Positions 43,511 through 52,962 of a stretch of DNA of 64,000 nucleotides are shown one piece after another. Positions within the stretch are counted from its first letter, which is position 1. Each line of letters starts with the position of its first letter. The notes below the pieces were generated by a model that did no database searches, was not told the DNA's origin, and saw nothing but the letters and a program-made list of their open reading frames with translations. This DNA is from Actinomadura chibensis NBRC 106107. GTDB taxonomy: Bacteria; Actinomycetota; Actinomycetes; Streptosporangiales; Streptosporangiaceae. The position numbers and the translations under genes are program-made. The DNA is taken from NCBI RefSeq assembly GCF_001552135.1, contig NZ_BCQP01000069.1, forward strand, positions 1-64,000, read 5' to 3'.

Positions 43511-43816
43511 GTGGCGGGCGATCTGACTGCGGTAGGTCTGCTCTCTCCGCTGGGCGATCACATTGCGACCGCTTTCGGGTGCGGAATCTGCTTGCTCGGT
43601 GGCTTGGGCGAGAGCGGACCACGTCGTGGCGGGTGGCTCGGCTGGGTGGTGTTCCTCTGCGGGCGGGCTGGGGCAAGCGTTCCCGCCGAGGCGGTTGGTG
43701 GTCGGGTTCGGCGGTGGTTGCGCTGGGGGTGCTCGCTGTCGGGCGCGGGTGGATTGGTGGGCGGACGAATTGGTCGTGGTGGGTTCGGATGCATTTCGTG
43801 AGAGGGAGGAAATGAC

Positions 43817-44671
43817 GTGACGCCGGTTATCGCGCGGACGCGGGACGAGCTCGCGGACGTTCGCTCGCAGGTCGCGGGGACGTTGGCGCTCGTCCCGACC
43901 ATGGGCGCCCTGCACGAGGGGCATCGTTCCCTGATCCGGCAGGCGCGGAAGAGCGCGGACGCCGTGGCGGTGAGCATTTTCGTCAACCCGCTCCAGTTCG
44001 GCCCTGGCGAGGACTTCGACCGATATCCGCGCACGTTTCCCGCCGACGTCGAGATGTGCGCCGCCGAGGGCGTGGATCTCGTCTTCGCGCCGTCCCGCGA
44101 CGTCATGTATCCGGACGAACCGCAGGTCACGATCAAATCGGGGCCGATGGGGGAGGTCGTGGAAGGCGCCGCCCGTCCAGGACATTTCGACGGGATGCTC
44201 ACCGTCGTCCTGAAGCTGCTCAACCTCGTCCGGCCGGACGTGGCGATCTTCGGTGAGAAGGACGCGCAGCAGCTCGCCATGATCCGCCGGATGGTCGCCG
44301 ACCTGAACGTGCCCGTCGCGATCGCCGCCGGACCGACCGTCCGCGAGCCGGACGGGCTGGCGCTGTCGAGCCGCAACCGCTACCTGTCCGCCGACGAGAG
44401 GCGCACGGCCCTCGCCCTCTCCCGCGCCTTGCACGCGGGTGCGGACGCGGCCGCCGAAGGCCCGGGCGCGGTGATCGCCGCGGCGAGCGCCGTCCTCGAC
44501 CGGGCCAAGGCCGCCGACCCTCCGCTCGACCTGGACTATCTCGTGCTCGTCGACCCCTCGACCTTCACCGCGACCACGGGCGACGGCCCGGCCGTCCTCG
44601 CCGTCGCGGGCCGCGTCGGCGCCACCCACCTCATCGACAACGTTCACCTCCAGCTCGGCAAGGAGCACTGA
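43817..44671 (+). CDS. panC: pantoate-beta-alanine ligase (pantothenate synthetase)
   Basis: A 284-residue enzyme joining pantoate and beta-alanine with ATP through a pantoyl-adenylate. It is a class I aminoacyl-tRNA-synthetase-like fold with PTMGALHEGHRSLIRQAR (HIGH-type motif), VSIFVNPLQFGPGEDFDRYP (in pieces), LTVVLKLLNLVRPDVAIFGEKD (in pieces), and the second ATP motif LSSRNRYLS. GTG 43817 is six bases after GGGAGGA; an overlapping ATG at 43812 is out of frame. The stop overlaps panD by one base (TGATG). Confidence 0.97.
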   Translation: MTPVIARTRDELADVRSQVAGTLALVPTMGALHEGHRSLIRQARKSADAVAVSIFVNPLQFGPGEDFDRYPRTFPADVEMCAAEGVDLVFAPSRDVMYPDEPQVTIKSGPMGEVVEGAARPGHFDGMLTVVLKLLNLVRPDVAIFGEKDAQQLAMIRRMVADLNVPVAIAAGPTVREPDGLALSSRNRYLSADERRTALALSRALHAGADAAAEGPGAVIAAASAVLDRAKAADPPLDLDYLVLVDPSTFTATTGDGPAVLAVAGRVGATHLIDNVHLQLGKEH

Positions 44672-45087
44672 TGTTCCGGACGATGTTCAAGTCGAAGATC
44701 CACCGCGCCACCGTGACCCAGGCGGACCTTCACTACGTCGGCTCCCTCACCATCGACCAGGACCTCATGGACGCCGCCGACCTGCTGCCCGGCGAGCAGG
44801 TCTCGGTGGTGGACATCGACAATGGCGCTCGTCTGGAGACCTATTTGATCGCCGGTGAGCGCGGCACCGGTGTGATCGGTATCAATGGGGCCGCCGCCCG
44901 CCTGGTCCAGCCGGGGGACCTGGTGATCATCATTAGCTATGCTCAGATGACGGACGCCGAGGCTCGTGAATTCGTCCCGGCCGTCGTCCATGTCGACCGG
45001 TCCAACAAGATCATCTCATTGGGTTCCGACCCGGCCGAACCCGTCCCCGGCACGCGTACGACCCGAGGTGACTTGGTCCACGACTAG
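44671..45087 (+). CDS. panD: aspartate 1-decarboxylase proenzyme
   Basis: A 138-residue pyruvoyl-dependent enzyme that makes beta-alanine for PanC. The self-cleavage site is Gly24-Ser25 in LHYVGSLTID, where Ser25 becomes the pyruvoyl group. MFRTMFKSKIHRATVTQADL and the C-terminal GDLVIIISYAQMTDAEA are family-typical, as is ETYLIAGERGTGVIGINGAAA (in pieces). It overlaps the panC stop by one base. Actinobacteria often lack the maturation factor PanZ, and none is seen here. Confidence 0.97.
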   Translation: MFRTMFKSKIHRATVTQADLHYVGSLTIDQDLMDAADLLPGEQVSVVDIDNGARLETYLIAGERGTGVIGINGAAARLVQPGDLVIIISYAQMTDAEAREFVPAVVHVDRSNKIISLGSDPAEPVPGTRTTRGDLVHD

Positions 45088-45106
45088 CGCACGCGGAGTG
45101 TTCTGA

Positions 45107-45667
45107 GTGGCAGTCGAGATCACCTTTGAGACGCATTCGCTGACCGAAGACAACGAAAACGGGATCGCGACAGGCTGGCTGCCTGGAAGACTCTCCGCGG
45201 AGGGGCGCCGTCTGGCCGCGGAGCTGGGCGTCCGCCGCCGCAACACTGGTCTGGCAGCCGTTTTTGTTTCTGATCTGCAGCGAGCCGTCGAGACTGCTCA
45301 GATCGCCTTCCCTGACGCTACACCGGCCATTTACCAGGAATCGCGTCTGCGTGAATGCGACTACGGCGAGCTGAACGGCGCCCCGGTCGGCGTCGTGGCC
45401 GCCGAGCGCGCGCGCCGTATCGACACGCCCTATCCGGGCGGGCAGAGCTATCGCCAGGTGATTCAGGCCACCGGCGACTTCCTGCGGGACCTCTCCGCCG
45501 CTTGGGACGGCCAGCGCGTCCTGGTCATTTCCCACTCGGCAAATAAATGGGCCTTTGACTGCCTCCTGACAGGCGCCTCCATCGAGACCCTGGTCGACGC
45601 GCCTTTCAACTGGCAGGAAGGTTGGCACTACACCCTCCCCAAGAACTGGCCAGCCCCCACCGCCTGA
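45107..45667 (+). CDS. histidine-phosphatase superfamily protein with altered RHG motif
   Basis: A 186-residue phosphoglycerate-mutase-like phosphatase. The overall layout is clear: IATGWLPGRLSAEGRRLAAEL, FVSDLQRAVETAQIAF (family SDLxRAxxTA), LRECDYGELNG and the second histidine motif VLVISHSANKWAF. The canonical RHG at the N terminus is replaced by Thr9-His10-Ser11 in FETHSLTED, so the nucleophile His is kept but the phosphate-binding Arg is missing at its usual place. GTG 45107 follows GGAG. It lies 19 bases after panD and probably shares its transcript. Substrate unknown; a phosphopantetheine- or NAD-related metabolite is only guessed from context. Confidence 0.85.
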   Translation: MAVEITFETHSLTEDNENGIATGWLPGRLSAEGRRLAAELGVRRRNTGLAAVFVSDLQRAVETAQIAFPDATPAIYQESRLRECDYGELNGAPVGVVAAERARRIDTPYPGGQSYRQVIQATGDFLRDLSAAWDGQRVLVISHSANKWAFDCLLTGASIETLVDAPFNWQEGWHYTLPKNWPAPTA

Positions 45668-45790
45668 AGCTCACGCTCCCTGCTGTGGGCGGACGCCTGC
45701 GCGTGGGTGATGCCTGCGGCGGCCGGACGTTGGCTGCGGTGCGTCGGGTGTGGATGGGGGCTGGTGCGGGGTGGAGGGGGCGTGGTCGTC

Positions 45791-45890
45791 GTTGGGGGGC
45801 GCTGGGCGGGGGTGTTGCGGGGAAATGGGGGGCGGGGGGTGGAGTTGGATGGAGTTAGGGTCATAATGACGAGAATCGATCCCGAGGAGG
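45791..45890 (+). promoter_or_regulatory. G-tract region, palindrome and ribosome-binding site upstream of nadB
   Basis: Bases 45794-45840 hold at least five G-runs of three to six separated by short spacers, a strong G-quadruplex candidate on this strand. GTCATAATGAC at 45860-45870 is a perfect odd-centred palindrome that contains the -10-like CATAAT. GAGGAGG at 45884-45890 lies four bases before the nadB ATG. The palindrome is a plausible NAD-regulon operator, but no known regulator consensus is matched with confidence. Confidence 0.5.
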
Positions 45891-45894
45891 GTTC

Positions 45895-47916
45895 ATGATC
45901 CCTTCCGTTCTCAATGCCCCCGAGCCCGGTTGGACCACGGATGCCGACGTGGTCGTCATCGGTTCCGGCATCGCCGGGCTGGTGGCCGCGTTGCGCTGCC
46001 GGTCGCATGGGCGGGTGCTGCTGGTGACCAAGGCTCTCCTCGACGCGGGGTCGACGCGCTGGGCGCAGGGCGGGATCGCCGCGGCGCTCGCCCCGGACGA
46101 CACGCCCGAAGAGCACCTGGCCGACACCCTCACCGCGGGGGTCGGGCTCTGTGACGAGGACGCCGTCCGGGCACTCGTCACCGAAGGACCGGACGCCGTG
46201 CGCGGGCTCATCGAACTCGGCACGGCATTCGACCGTTCCAACGACGGCGAGATCGCCTTGACCCGCGAGGGCGGACACCACCGGCGCCGTATCGCCCACG
46301 CGGGCGGGGACGCCACCGGGGCAGAGGTCAGTCGTGCCCTGGTCGCTGCTCTCAAGGACTCCGATGTCGAGGTCATCGAGCACGCGCTCGTCCTCGACCT
46401 GGTGAAGGACGCCGCCGGACGTGCGGCCGGGATCACGCTGCACGTGATGGGCGAAGGGCAGCCGGGCGGCGTCGGCGCCGTCCGGGCCCGCGCCGTCGTG
46501 CTCGCGACCGGCGGCCTCGGCCAGGTGTTCTCCGCGACCACGAACCCCGAGGTCTCCACAGGCGACGGCGTCGCGCTCGCGCTGCGGGCCGGAGCCGAGG
46601 TCGCCGATCTGGAGTTCGTCCAGTTCCATCCGACCGTGCTGTGGCTCGGCGAGGGCGCGACCGGGCAGCAGCCGCTGATCTCCGAGGCCGTCCGGGGAGA
46701 GGGCGCCCACCTGATCGACCACGCCGGTGAGCGCTTCATGCTCGGACGCCACGACCTCGCCGAACTCGCCCCACGGGACGTCGTCGCCAAAGGGATCATG
46801 ACCCGGATGCACGAGACCGGCGCGTCCCACATGTTCCTGGACGGCCGCCACCTGGGCGCGGCGATGTGGGAGAACCGATTCCCGACCATCCTGGCCGCCT
46901 GCCGCCATCACGGCATCGACCCCATGAGCGAGCCGATCCCCATCGTTCCCGCCGCGCATTACGCGAGCGGTGGTGTCCGCACGGATCTGTACGGTCGGAC
47001 GTCGGTCCCCGGCCTCTACGCCTGCGGCGAGGTCGCCTGCACAGGTGTCCACGGCGCGAACCGGCTGGCCTCCAACTCCCTCCTAGAGGGCCTGGTCTTC
47101 GCCAACCGCATCGCCGCCGCCCTCCAACATGAACTCCCCCCGCCCCCCGACGAAACGCCCGTGCAAGAGGCGCCGGTCCAGGACGCGCCGGTCCGGGAGG
47201 TGCCCGTGCGGGACGTGCCCGTGCGGGAGGTGCCGCTGCGGGGGGCGCCTGTGCAGGAGGCGCCGGGCCAAGACGTGCCGGTCCGTGACGCACCCGCGCA
47301 GGAGGTGCCCACTCAGGGGGTGCCCACGCAGGAGGCGCCGGTGCAGGAGGTGCCCGTGCAGGAGATGCCGGTGCGGGAGGCGCTTGTGGGAGAGGTGCCG
47401 TTCCCGGAGGTGCCCGTGCAGGAGGCGCTCGCGCCGGAGGTGTCCGTGCAGGAGGTGCCGGTGCGGGAGGCGCTTGTGGGAGAGGCGTCGGTCCCGGAGG
47501 TGCCCGTGCGGGGGGTGCGTGCGCGGGTGGGGGCGGACGGGGTGACGGTTGGTGGGGGTGAGTTCGTTGGGGGGTTGGTCGATGCTGGGATGCGGGGGGA
47601 GATTCAGCGGATCATGACCTCCTATGTCGGGGTGTTGCGTGGGGCGGACGGGTTGGAGATCGCGGCCCGGGAGCTGGGCGCGCTGAAACGCGGTCAGGCG
47701 GAGCCCGGGGTCGGGGCGTGGGAGGTCACCAACCTGTACACCGTCGCGTCCGCGATCGTGGCGGCGGCGCGGCGGCGGGAGGAGACCCGGGGCAGCCACT
47801 GGCGGGAGGACTTCCCCGAGCGCGCGGACGGCGCGTGGCGTGGGCATCTGGTGACGCGGCTGGTAGGGAACGCCCTGACCACCGCCTACGAACCTCTGGA
47901 AGGAAAGCGTTCATGA
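45895..47916 (+). CDS. nadB: L-aspartate oxidase with 24 in-frame pentapeptide repeats between its domains
   Basis: A 673-residue FAD enzyme that oxidises aspartate to iminoaspartate for NAD synthesis. The N-terminal FAD motif is VVVIGSGIAGLVAAL. Catalytic-domain motifs include STRWAQGGIAAAL, EVADLEFVQFHPTVLW, PAAHYASGGVRTDLYGRTSV (in pieces) and ACTGVHGANRLASNSLLEGL. The C-terminal helical domain resumes at about 560 (MRGEIQRIMTSYVGVLRG). Residues 422-541 are 24 uninterrupted pentads of the type PVQEV/PVREA, absent from ordinary NadB, which is about 540 residues long. The insertion is in frame with no stop. ATG 45895 follows GAGGAGG. The stop overlaps nadC (ATGA). nadA is not in the window. 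Confidence 0.95.
   Translation: MIPSVLNAPEPGWTTDADVVVIGSGIAGLVAALRCRSHGRVLLVTKALLDAGSTRWAQGGIAAALAPDDTPEEHLADTLTAGVGLCDEDAVRALVTEGPDAVRGLIELGTAFDRSNDGEIALTREGGHHRRRIAHAGGDATGAEVSRALVAALKDSDVEVIEHALVLDLVKDAAGRAAGITLHVMGEGQPGGVGAVRARAVVLATGGLGQVFSATTNPEVSTGDGVALALRAGAEVADLEFVQFHPTVLWLGEGATGQQPLISEAVRGEGAHLIDHAGERFMLGRHDLAELAPRDVVAKGIMTRMHETGASHMFLDGRHLGAAMWENRFPTILAACRHHGIDPMSEPIPIVPAAHYASGGVRTDLYGRTSVPGLYACGEVACTGVHGANRLASNSLLEGLVFANRIAAALQHELPPPPDETPVQEAPVQDAPVREVPVRDVPVREVPLRGAPVQEAPGQDVPVRDAPAQEVPTQGVPTQEAPVQEVPVQEMPVREALVGEVPFPEVPVQEALAPEVSVQEVPVREALVGEASVPEVPVRGVRARVGADGVTVGGGEFVGGLVDAGMRGEIQRIMTSYVGVLRGADGLEIAARELGALKRGQAEPGVGAWEVTNLYTVASAIVAAARRREETRGSHWREDFPERADGAWRGHLVTRLVGNALTTAYEPLEGKRS
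47158..47517 (+). repeat. 15-bp minisatellite inside nadB, 24 copies
   Basis: Exactly 360 bp of 15-bp units (GTGCAGGAGGTGCCC-like) encode 24 pentapeptides with Pro or Val at positions 1-2, a Gln or Arg, an acidic residue and Val or Ala. Several longer blocks are themselves duplicated, for example the stretch containing PVREALVGE, which occurs twice. This points to recent expansion by slippage or unequal exchange. Confidence 0.95.
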
Positions 47917-48770
47917 CACCTGAACTCTCGCAAACGCTCGCCGACGCCGGGCTCGATCCACAACATGTGGATAACCTCGTCCGCGCGGCGCTCGCCGAGG
48001 ACGGCGAGGTCGACGTCACGAGCATGCCGATCTTCGGGCCCGACGACACGGCGGCGGGCGATCTCAGGGCCCGTGAGCACGGCGTCGTCGCTGGGATCCC
48101 CGTCGCTTGCGTCGTGTTCGACGTGCTCGACGTCGCCTACGAGACGAAAGTGCAAGACGGAGACCGGGTCGCCCCAGGGCAGGTGCTCATTTCGGTCAGC
48201 GGCCCCACCCGCGCCCTCCTGCGCGCGGAGAGGACGGCTCTGAACCTGCTCACTCACCTGTCCGGGATCGCGACGGCGACGCGGCAGTGGATGGACGCGA
48301 TGTCCGGCACGAAAGCCAAGGTCCGGGACACACGCAAGACCCTGCCCGGGCTCCGCGCCCTGCAGAAGTACGCCGTCCAGTGCGGCGGTGGGGTTAACCA
48401 CAGAATGGGCCTCAACGACGCCGCCCTCATCAAGGACAACCACGTCGCGGCGGCCGGAAGCGTCACTAAGGCGTACGAGGCCATCCGCGCCGTGTACCCG
48501 TCCCTGCACATCCAGGTGGAATGCGACACCGTTGCGCAGGTGGAGGAGGCCGTCGCGGTGGGTGCGAAGAGCATCCTGCTCGACAACATGACCGACGACG
48601 AGATGGTCGAGGCAGTGCGACTGGTCGCAGGGCGGGCCGAACTGGAGGCCAGCGGTGGGCTTAATCTGGAGCGGGCCCGAGACGTCGCCGTGACCGGGGT
48701 GGACTACCTTGCAGTCGGCGCGCTGACGCACTCGGCGCGCGTGTTCGACATCGGCCTTGACTTCACCTGA
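47913..48770 (+). CDS. nadC: nicotinate-nucleotide pyrophosphorylase (quinolinate phosphoribosyltransferase)
   Basis: A 285-residue enzyme that converts quinolinate and PRPP to nicotinate mononucleotide. Signatures are ALAEDGEVDVTSM (substrate loop), ERTALNLLTHLSGIATATRQ, KVRDTRKTLPGLRALQKYAV, GGGVNHRMGLNDAALIKDNH and the late EASGGLNLERARDVAVTGVDYLAVGALTHS in pieces. ATG 47913 overlaps the nadB stop by four bases, so the frame upstream of it is shadow sequence. The reverse complement of TTATCCACA occurs at 47966-47974 within the gene. coaX begins 14 bases after the stop, so nadB, nadC and coaX look like one operon. Confidence 0.97.
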   Translation: MTPELSQTLADAGLDPQHVDNLVRAALAEDGEVDVTSMPIFGPDDTAAGDLRAREHGVVAGIPVACVVFDVLDVAYETKVQDGDRVAPGQVLISVSGPTRALLRAERTALNLLTHLSGIATATRQWMDAMSGTKAKVRDTRKTLPGLRALQKYAVQCGGGVNHRMGLNDAALIKDNHVAAAGSVTKAYEAIRAVYPSLHIQVECDTVAQVEEAVAVGAKSILLDNMTDDEMVEAVRLVAGRAELEASGGLNLERARDVAVTGVDYLAVGALTHSARVFDIGLDFT

Positions 48771-48784
48771 TCAGCGGGGACCTG

Positions 48785-49567
<783 letters not shown>

Positions 49568-49677
49568 AACCGGAACGCGTCCCCAGCACGCAGTGACAGA
49601 AAACCACCAAGCGCCATAGGCCGGGCGCGGAACAACGGGTTCGCGGCGCGCTCGGCGGGCTGGATAGCCTTTGGGAC

Positions 49678-51168
49678 GTGAGTGACGAGACCTTCGACGA
49701 GCTTCCGGAGCAGATGCGCGTGCGCCGGGAGAAGCTCGACCGGCTCCGTGCGAGCGGGATCGACCCCTACCCGGTGACCTTTCCGCGGACGGCGACGATC
49801 GCCGACGTCCGCGCGAAACACCCGGACCTGGAGCCGGGCACCGAGACGGGCGAGAAGGTCGGCGTCACCGGCCGCGTCATGCTGATCCGCAACACGGGCA
49901 AGCTGTGCTTCGCCACGGTCCGGGACGGCTCCGGCGACATCCAGATCATGCTTTCCCTGGCCAAGGTGGGGCAGGAGCAGCTCGACTTCTGGAAGCGGGA
50001 GGTCGACCTGGGCGACCACGTCGGGGTCGAAGGCGAGGTCATCACGTCCCGCCGCGGCGAGCTGTCCATCATGGCCGACCGGTTCGCCATCACGTCGAAG
50101 TGCCTGCGCCCCCTGCCGGAGAAGCACGCCGGGCTGACCGACCCCGAGGCGAGGGTCCGGCAGCGTTACGTCGACCTCATCGTGAACGACGAAGCCCGGA
50201 AAATGGCGCGGCTGCGTAGCGCGACCGTCCGTGCCGTGCGCGATTTCTGGCACGACGAGGGCTACCTGGAGGTCGAGACGCCGATGCTCCAGCCGATCCA
50301 CGGCGGTGCTGCGGCGCGTCCTTTCCAGACGCACATCAACGCCTACGACATGGACCTCTACCTGCGCATCGCGATCGAGCTGTATTTGAAGCGGCTCGTC
50401 GTGGGCGGCATCGAGAAGGTCTTCGAAATCAACCGCAACTTCAGGAACGAGGGTGCGGACTCCACGCACAACCCCGAGTTCACCATGCTGGAGGCCTACG
50501 GGACGTATCTCGACTACAACGACATGGCCGACCTCACCCAGCGGATGTACCAGAACGCGGTCGTGGCCGCTCTCGGTACGACCGTGGTCGTCCATGACGG
50601 TGTCGAGATCGACCTCGGTCTTGCCCGGTGGCCGCGGATCACCCTGTACGGGGCCGTGTCGGAGGCGCTCGGCGAAGAGGTGACCCCGCACACGCCGATC
50701 GAGGACGTCCGTAAGCTCGCCGACGCCCGCGACATCTCCTGGGACCCGAAGTGGGGTCAGGGCAAGCTCGTCCAGGAACTCTTCGAGGAACTGGTGGAGC
50801 ACACCCTCGTCCAGCCCACGTTCGTCATGGATTACCCGGTCGAGACGTCGCCGCTGACCCGTCAGCACCGTGACGAGCCCCTTCTCACCGAGAAATGGGA
50901 CCTCATCGGGTTCGGGACGGAACTCGGCACCGCCTACTCGGAACTCGTCGACCCGATCGAGCAGCGCCGCCGACTCACCGAGCAGTCACTGCTCGCCGCG
51001 GGAGGCGACCCCGAGGCCATGCAACTGGACGAGGATTTCCTGCGCGCCCTGGAGTACGCGATGCCGCCGACGGGCGGGATGGGCGCCGGGATCGACCGGA
51101 TGATCATGGCGTTCACCGGCAAGGGGATCCGCGAGACGATCCTGTTCCCGCTGGTCAAGCCCGAGTGA
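49678..51168 (+). CDS. lysS: lysyl-tRNA synthetase, class II
   Basis: A 496-residue class IIb synthetase. The N-terminal OB-fold anticodon domain includes VGVTGRVMLIRNTGKLCFATV (in pieces) and DLGDHVGVEGEV. Motif 1 is in FWHDEGYLEVETPMLQPIHGGA (pieces). Motif 2 is FEINRNFRNEGADSTHNPEF. Motif 3 is PTGGMGAGIDRMIMAFTG. GTG 49678 follows GGGAC; the family-like N terminus (LPEQMRVRREKLDRLRASGI) confirms it. It lies 110 bases after coaX. After the stop, 51169-51448 contains no gene before the convergent LacI gene. Confidence 0.97.
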   Translation: MSDETFDELPEQMRVRREKLDRLRASGIDPYPVTFPRTATIADVRAKHPDLEPGTETGEKVGVTGRVMLIRNTGKLCFATVRDGSGDIQIMLSLAKVGQEQLDFWKREVDLGDHVGVEGEVITSRRGELSIMADRFAITSKCLRPLPEKHAGLTDPEARVRQRYVDLIVNDEARKMARLRSATVRAVRDFWHDEGYLEVETPMLQPIHGGAAARPFQTHINAYDMDLYLRIAIELYLKRLVVGGIEKVFEINRNFRNEGADSTHNPEFTMLEAYGTYLDYNDMADLTQRMYQNAVVAALGTTVVVHDGVEIDLGLARWPRITLYGAVSEALGEEVTPHTPIEDVRKLADARDISWDPKWGQGKLVQELFEELVEHTLVQPTFVMDYPVETSPLTRQHRDEPLLTEKWDLIGFGTELGTAYSELVDPIEQRRRLTEQSLLAAGGDPEAMQLDEDFLRALEYAMPPTGGMGAGIDRMIMAFTGKGIRETILFPLVKPE

Positions 51169-51448
51169 CGGCGGACGTCCCGCGAACCGCGCGGTAAGAC
51201 GACGCCCCGAACGCCGACTCGCCCCGGCCCCGGTGGGCTCTGGCGTGCCCGCAACACGGCCGAGGGCGAGCAAGCCGTCGCCGTCGCCGGAACCCCCTGC
51301 GCCGCCCACAACGGGCGCAGGAGCCGCTAAGGCGACGGCCGTGGTTCGAAGTGCGTCGGCGGGGTGAAACGGCGTCCAGAGCGCCGTGGGGAGCGTGAAC
51401 GGGGAGCTGAGCCGCACGGGTGCGGGGGAGCGGGGCCGTGCCGGAGGG

Positions 51449-52471
51449 TCAGGCGCTTTCGCGGATGACGAGATCGGGTCTGAGGACCACCTGTCGGTGT
51501 TGGTGCGACTTCCCTTCCCCCAACTCGGCCAGCGCGAGTTCGGCGGCCTCCCAGCCGAGCTCCCGCCGGGGCTGGCGGATCGTGGTGAGCGGGACGGCGG
51601 CGCTCGCCGCCAGCTCGATGTCGTCGTAGCCGATGACCGCGATGTCCTCGGGGACCCGCGCGCCGACCCGGATCAGCTCGTTGATCAGCCCGATGGCGAG
51701 CAGGTCGTTGGCGCAGAACACGCCGTCCGGACGCGGTGACATCGCCAGGACCTCGTGCGCGGCGGCCTGGCCCTCGGTGGGGCTCAGCGCGTCCTGCACG
51801 AGGGTCGCGGGCTTGCCGAAACCGGCCTCGACGATCGTCCGGGCCGCGCCGTCGCGGCGTTCGACGCAGGGCTGCGGCTCCGGGACGCCGGTCACGAACG
51901 CGATCCGCTCGCGGCCGATGCCGAGCAGGTGCGCGGCCGCGATCTCACCGCCCGCGACGTGGTCGACCTGGGCCGAGCAGACCTCGGCGGCGTCGCGGTC
52001 GATCAGCACCACGGTCATCCCGGCGGCGCGCAGCCGGGAGATGTCGCGGGCGCCGAGCCCGACGGGGATGATCAGCACCCCCGCCGCGTTCTGCTCCTCC
52101 AGCAGCGTCACCGAGCGCCGCTCCTTGGCGGCGGAGTGGTCGCTCGACAGCCACAGGGCGTCGTGGCCCGCGGCGTTCAACGCGGCCTCGGCCCCCCGGG
52201 CGACATCCGTCGCGTACGGGTTGGTGAGGTCCTCGACGACGACGCCGAACGCACGGCGCGGTTGGTCGCCGAACTCGCCGGCGGTGTGTTCGGGGCGTCG
52301 CCGGAGCCGGCGGGCGGACTCGTTCCGGACGAATCCGAGCTCCTCGATCGCGGCGCGAACACGGTCACGGGTAGCTTCGGCCACGAGGTCTGGCCGGTTT
52401 AGGACATTCGAAACGGTCCCAACTGAGACTCCAGCTCGCCTCGCGACTTCACGAATACTGGTCTGCGGCAA
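51449..52471 (-). CDS. LacI-family transcriptional regulator
   Basis: A 340-residue repressor. The N-terminal LacI HTH with hinge helix is SIREVARRAGVSVGTVSNVLN, then VAEATRDRVRAAIEELGFVRNESARRLR in pieces. The periplasmic-binding-protein-like sensor domain has FGVVVEDLTNPYATDVARGAE, GVLIIPVGLG, FVTGVPEPQPCVERRDG, VFCANDLLAIGLINEL and VIGYDDIELAASAAVPLTTIRQP (pieces). TTG 52469-52471 after GACGAGGAGCGAG is the chosen start; longer frames add unconserved residues. There is no sugar transporter beside it, so the effector and targets are unknown. Confidence 0.92.
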   Translation of the reverse strand: MPQTSIREVARRAGVSVGTVSNVLNRPDLVAEATRDRVRAAIEELGFVRNESARRLRRRPEHTAGEFGDQPRRAFGVVVEDLTNPYATDVARGAEAALNAAGHDALWLSSDHSAAKERRSVTLLEEQNAAGVLIIPVGLGARDISRLRAAGMTVVLIDRDAAEVCSAQVDHVAGGEIAAAHLLGIGRERIAFVTGVPEPQPCVERRDGAARTIVEAGFGKPATLVQDALSPTEGQAAAHEVLAMSPRPDGVFCANDLLAIGLINELIRVGARVPEDIAVIGYDDIELAASAAVPLTTIRQPRRELGWEAAELALAELGEGKSHQHRQVVLRPDLVIRESA

Positions 52472-52962
52472 CTCGCTCCTCGTCCCGTCCAGGGCGTGTT
52501 TTCCCAGGTAGTGGAGTTTTGCATAGCGTGCGGACGATCGCGTGACCACGCATAGTGACGATTCGCGCACACATTGCACTGAACCAGCGCTTGACGGGCC
52601 GGATCCGGCCGCCTAGCGTTCCGAGCCGAAGCGTAGCTTGAAACGATTCATGATCTTCGTCCGCGGCGAGATCAGGCGAGTCCGACGAGAAAGGACGGGT
52701 GCGGATGGCTGGCGATCTCATCCCGTCTCCCTCAGACGACCAACGAGTGAATCGTCACCCGGAGTTCCCCCGAACGAGCCCGCAATCGGCCATGCGGCCA
52801 CCTCCGGCCAAGCGCGCGAGACAGACAAGGAACCCGATGATCTAAGTCCGGAGGGCTCCGGACCCGGCAACCCAACGCGCGTACAGAGATCGAGACCAAC
52901 CCGTGCCTGTGCAGCGGACGGCTGCATCCCCGCGGTCATCACCACGGACGAGGGAGGACGGA
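52472..52962. other. gap between LacI gene and LuxR-type gene
   Basis: No gene is supported. A LacI-type half-palindromic TTGAAACGATTCATGA lies at about 52638-52653 and could be an operator for the divergent LacI gene. GTCCGGAG-GG-CTCCGGAC at about 52846-52863 is an 8-bp hairpin. The other open frames are Arg/Pro-rich shadow translations. Confidence 0.45.

Noticed and set aside
43225..43815. Open frame across the 27-bp repeats upstream of panC as a gene
   Set aside because: Only the repeat part is regular; the rest is random-looking, the opposite strand is open too, and the end runs into the panC ribosome-binding site. Kept as a repeat feature only.
52820..52900. SAM-riboswitch-like sequence (stem followed by CCCGGCAACCC)
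   Set aside because: Only the GGCAACC core word and one hairpin are present. The other conserved stems of the SAM-I class are missing and the downstream gene is an HTH protein.
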